NCBI GenBank assembly: GCA_900547945.1
Contig: URIT01000071.1
Span: 1-16,336 of the forward strand
Origin: an uncultured bacterium
GTDB taxonomy: Bacteria > Verrucomicrobiota > Kiritimatiellia > RFP12 > UBA1067
Direction of reading: 5' to 3'
DNA: 16,336 nt
Part shown: positions 13,797 through 16,336 of the stretch, piece after piece
Layout: every line of letters starts with the position of its first letter
How positions within the stretch are numbered: the stretch's first letter is position 1
Translations under genes and position numbers: made by a program
Notes under the pieces: model-generated
The model's input: only the letters and a program-made list of their open reading frames with translations
What the model was told of the DNA's origin: nothing
Databases searched by the model: none

Positions 13797-16336
13797 ACAT
13801 GAAAAACTATTCGACGTCAGAACTCCGTTCGCTTTTCCGTTCGCTTTTCCAGAGCCGTTTCGACCTTGCACGATGGCAGGGTGTGCTTGTAGACCTCTTC
13901 GGAGCAACAAAGCTTCGCGAAAGACCTGAGGCTGTAAGATTGCCCCCGACAGAGAAGGACTCGAAAGGTTTCCTGCTTGGAGAGCTTGTCACTTCAGATG
14001 GTGTTCGCATGGGGCTTTTCAGATATACGGTTCCAGCCTCGCAGGTCGAGCGCCGCCGTGTCGGTCTGCGACATCTTGTGGATACGTGGTTGAAATACGA
14101 CTTTGACGCCGCCCTCGTGGTGTTTGACTCCAAGGACTCGGGGAAATGGCGTTTCTCGCTTATTTCCGACATGCGTGGCGAGAAGGCGTCGCCCAGACGA
14201 TACACTTACGTGTTTGGTGATTCCACAAGCCTCTACCGCACGGCTGTAGCCCGGTTTTCCATTCTGACGACACGGGACAACGCCTCTGCCCCGGTGGCTT
14301 ATTCCGCTCTCCGTGATGCCTTCGCCGTGGAATCGCTTACACGTGAATTCTACAACGAACTCTTCAACTGGTATCTTTGGGCGCTTTCGCCGGAGATGGG
14401 GGTCACATTCCCTAACGACACATCGACCGCCGCAGATGATCGGATAGGCCTTGAGGAAAGGCTGATACGTCTCATCACGCGCATCATGTTCGTCTGGTTC
14501 ATCAAGCAGAAGAAGCTTGTGCCCGATCTTCTTTTCAGCGAGAAGCAGCTTTCCGCATGGCTCAAGGACTTTGACCCGCACGCGCTGAAACACGGCAACT
14601 ACTACAATGCGATACTCCAGAATCTCTTTTTCGCCACGCTGAACAACGAGATTGGGAACCGCGCTTTTGCGACTGACGTTCGAGATGGGCGTGGACGTGC
14701 GGAAGACTACGGCATAAAAACGTTTTTCAGGAATCCCAAGGGCGACTCCTGGTTCAAGCGACCAGACGACGAAGTGCTCAATATGTTCCGCGAAGTGCCC
14801 TTTCTCAATGGCGGTCTCTTCGAGTGCCTTGACAAGGCAGCGGTGGACGATCCAAGAGGTCGCATCATTTACAACGATGGTTTCTCTCGCGAAAAAGGAC
14901 GCCAGCATCGTGCATTCATTCCCAATGAGCTTTTCTTCGCCGAGGAATCCGCTCGAACATTCACAATCACGGGCGGACAACAATCCTCGGGCTCCGAAAC
15001 AACCACCCGTACTGTATCAGGGCTTCTGAAGATTCTCGGAAAATACAATTTTACGGTTGAGGAGAATTCGCCTGATGACATGGACATTGCTCTCGACCCG
15101 GAGCTCCTCGGCAAGGTGTTTGAAAACCTCCTCGGCTCGTTCAATCCAGAAACCCGAGAAACCGCCCGTAACTCGTCCGGCTCTTTCTACACGCCGCGTG
15201 AGATTGTCCATTTCATGGTGGAGGAGTCTCTTGATGCCTACATGAAGCCAGTCCAAGACAAGAATGCAAAGGCCCAACTTGACCACCTCATGAAGATTCG
15301 AGTCCTTGATCCGGCCTGTGGATCCGGTGCATTCCCGATGGGCATGTTAAATGCCATTGTCGCAAGGTCTAGAGACCTGGGATGTACAGACGATCTTCAC
15401 GCCCTCAAGCTGCACATCATTGAAAACTGCATCTTTGGTATTGATATCCAAACGATTGCCGTGCAGATTGCTAAACTTCGATTCTTTATTTCGCTCGTCT
15501 GCGAGGAACACCCCAATCTGACCGATGCAGACAACAATTACGGCATCTCTCCGCTTCCGAACCTCGAGACAAAATTTGTTGCGGCAAATTCGCTTGTGGC
15601 GAAAAAACGGCCTGAAGCACAAGGTGACCTGTTCGAGATGGCGATGATTGACGGACTAAAACAAAAACTTTATGACATCAGGCATCGTCATTTCAATGCA
15701 AAGACCCGCAAGGACAAACTCGCTTTGCGTAAGGAGGATGAAAAAACGCGCGCAGAACTTGTTGCGCGGCTAACGGACAACAACCTTTTTGCTGCCGCCG
15801 ACGCGCGTCAACTCGCCGCCTGGAATCCATACGACCAAAACGCCTCCGCCCCGTTCTTCGATCCAGAATGGATGTTTGGGGTCAAGGAAGGTTTTGATGT
15901 CGTGATAGGCAACCCGCCTTATATTCAGTTGCAGTCCGATCACGGGAAGCTGGGAGACCTCTACAAGCTGTGCAGATATGAAACGTTTGCAAAGACGGGT
16001 GACATCTACTGCCTCTTCTACGAACGAGGATGGCAGCTTCTGAAGGACAACGGGCACCTTTGCTACATCACGTCAAACAAATGGATGCGCGCCGGGTACG
16101 GAGAAGCAACGAGGAAGTTCTTCGCCGAGAAAACCGATCCGCAGCTGTTGATTGATTTCGCCGGAGAGAAAATTTTTGAATCCGCTACCGTTGACACCAA
16201 CATTTTGCTCTTTGAAAAGAGCTCACAAAATCGCGGCAAGACATCGTGCTGCATCGGCACGTCCGACTGTCGCAAAGATTTGAGCGTTTTCGTGAAGCAG
16301 ACGGCCACTCCCTGCGCGTTCACCTCTTCCGATTCG
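13793..16336 (+). CDS. Eco57I-like N6-adenine DNA methyltransferase, 3' end outside window
   Basis: ATG 13793 overlaps the helicase stop as ATGA; ATG 13799 two codons later is an alternative. The frame stays open for 848 codons to the window edge, so the C-terminus (probably the target-recognition part) is missing. Residues 1 to about 400 form a large N-terminal domain with no motif I can name. YTP at 466-468 begins the catalytic domain. SAM-binding motif I is DPACGSGAF at 506-513, the acidic motif II is FGIDIQ with D551, and catalytic motif IV is NPPY at 707-710, the mark of adenine-N6 or amino-methylases. The order X/I-IV with a long insertion between I and IV is that of Eco57I-type enzymes. 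It should protect the host by methylating the site cut by the neighbouring PLD-helicase protein. Whether this large protein also carries a nuclease domain beyond the edge cannot be seen. Confidence 0.88.
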   Translation, partial: MNMKNYSTSELRSLFRSLFQSRFDLARWQGVLVDLFGATKLRERPEAVRLPPTEKDSKGFLLGELVTSDGVRMGLFRYTVPASQVERRRVGLRHLVDTWLKYDFDAALVVFDSKDSGKWRFSLISDMRGEKASPRRYTYVFGDSTSLYRTAVARFSILTTRDNASAPVAYSALRDAFAVESLTREFYNELFNWYLWALSPEMGVTFPNDTSTAADDRIGLEERLIRLITRIMFVWFIKQKKLVPDLLFSEKQLSAWLKDFDPHALKHGNYYNAILQNLFFATLNNEIGNRAFATDVRDGRGRAEDYGIKTFFRNPKGDSWFKRPDDEVLNMFREVPFLNGGLFECLDKAAVDDPRGRIIYNDGFSREKGRQHRAFIPNELFFAEESARTFTITGGQQSSGSETTTRTVSGLLKILGKYNFTVEENSPDDMDIALDPELLGKVFENLLGSFNPETRETARNSSGSFYTPREIVHFMVEESLDAYMKPVQDKNAKAQLDHLMKIRVLDPACGSGAFPMGMLNAIVARSRDLGCTDDLHALKLHIIENCIFGIDIQTIAVQIAKLRFFISLVCEEHPNLTDADNNYGISPLPNLETKFVAANSLVAKKRPEAQGDLFEMAMIDGLKQKLYDIRHRHFNAKTRKDKLALRKEDEKTRAELVARLTDNNLFAAADARQLAAWNPYDQNASAPFFDPEWMFGVKEGFDVVIGNPPYIQLQSDHGKLGDLYKLCRYETFAKTGDIYCLFYERGWQLLKDNGHLCYITSNKWMRAGYGEATRKFFAEKTDPQLLIDFAGEKIFESATVDTNILLFEKSSQNRGKTSCCIGTSDCRKDLSVFVKQTATPCAFTSSDS

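Noticed and set aside
13994..14983. 329-residue minus-strand frame within the methyltransferase gene
   Set aside because: It is antisense to a coding frame that runs unbroken for 848 codons with methylase motifs; it has no recognisable domain and no ribosome site.
1..16336. CRISPR array, tRNA or rRNA genes, transposase
   Set aside because: I looked for regularly spaced direct repeats, cloverleaf-like segments and transposase motifs (DDE, HUH) and saw none; absence is by eye only.

Overview
The window looks like a chromosomal segment of a GC-rich bacterium of the PVC group (Planctomycetota/Verrucomicrobiota/Kiritimatiellota-like). The grounds are an ECF-type sigma factor overlapping a membrane-anchored Ser/Thr protein kinase with a TPR-bearing C-terminal half, a signal-bearing FAD oxidoreductase of a type common in those phyla, and a recurring TGn-TATACT promoter without a recognisable -35. 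The group is inferred from gene style. No rRNA or other marker is present except metG.

Left part, about 1-8200, is GC-rich and ordinary in layout. It holds the 3' end of a beta-propeller protein, a sigma-70/ECF factor and a Ser/Thr kinase on the plus strand with stop/start overlaps. On the minus strand, convergent to these, lie metG (methionyl-tRNA synthetase with a C-terminal tRNA-binding domain), an FAD-dependent oxidoreductase and a small coiled-coil lipoprotein/anchored protein. The last two overlap by 4 nt.

The junction at 8195-8702 has no intact gene. It carries the metG promoter, a broken minus-strand remnant of a second Ser/Thr kinase gene (N-terminal tail plus glycine loop), and two divergent extended -10 promoters.

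Right part, about 8700 to the end, has visibly lower GC and reads as a defence or mobile island. First comes a tightly coupled three-gene module: a DUF3990-like predicted ADP-ribosyltransferase-fold protein, an 80-aa protein and a DUF3791-like 67-aa protein. It is probably a toxin-antitoxin-like unit. Next come a 17-bp perfect palindrome, a deleted and frameshifted remnant of a YhcG/DUF1016 nuclease gene (minus strand), small hairpins, and a promoter in front of a short fragment resembling the ATP-binding domain of RecG-like/AlbA_2 proteins. The island ends with a translationally coupled pair: a PLD-nuclease/SNF2-type helicase fusion (1097 aa) and a large Eco57I-like adenine DNA methyltransferase that runs off the window. 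Together they form a probable ATP-dependent restriction-modification system of the general NgoAVII/CglI kind (PLD nuclease, helicase, methylase). The accumulation of dead defence genes next to live ones is the most notable feature. No tRNA, rRNA, CRISPR array or recognisable transposase was seen.
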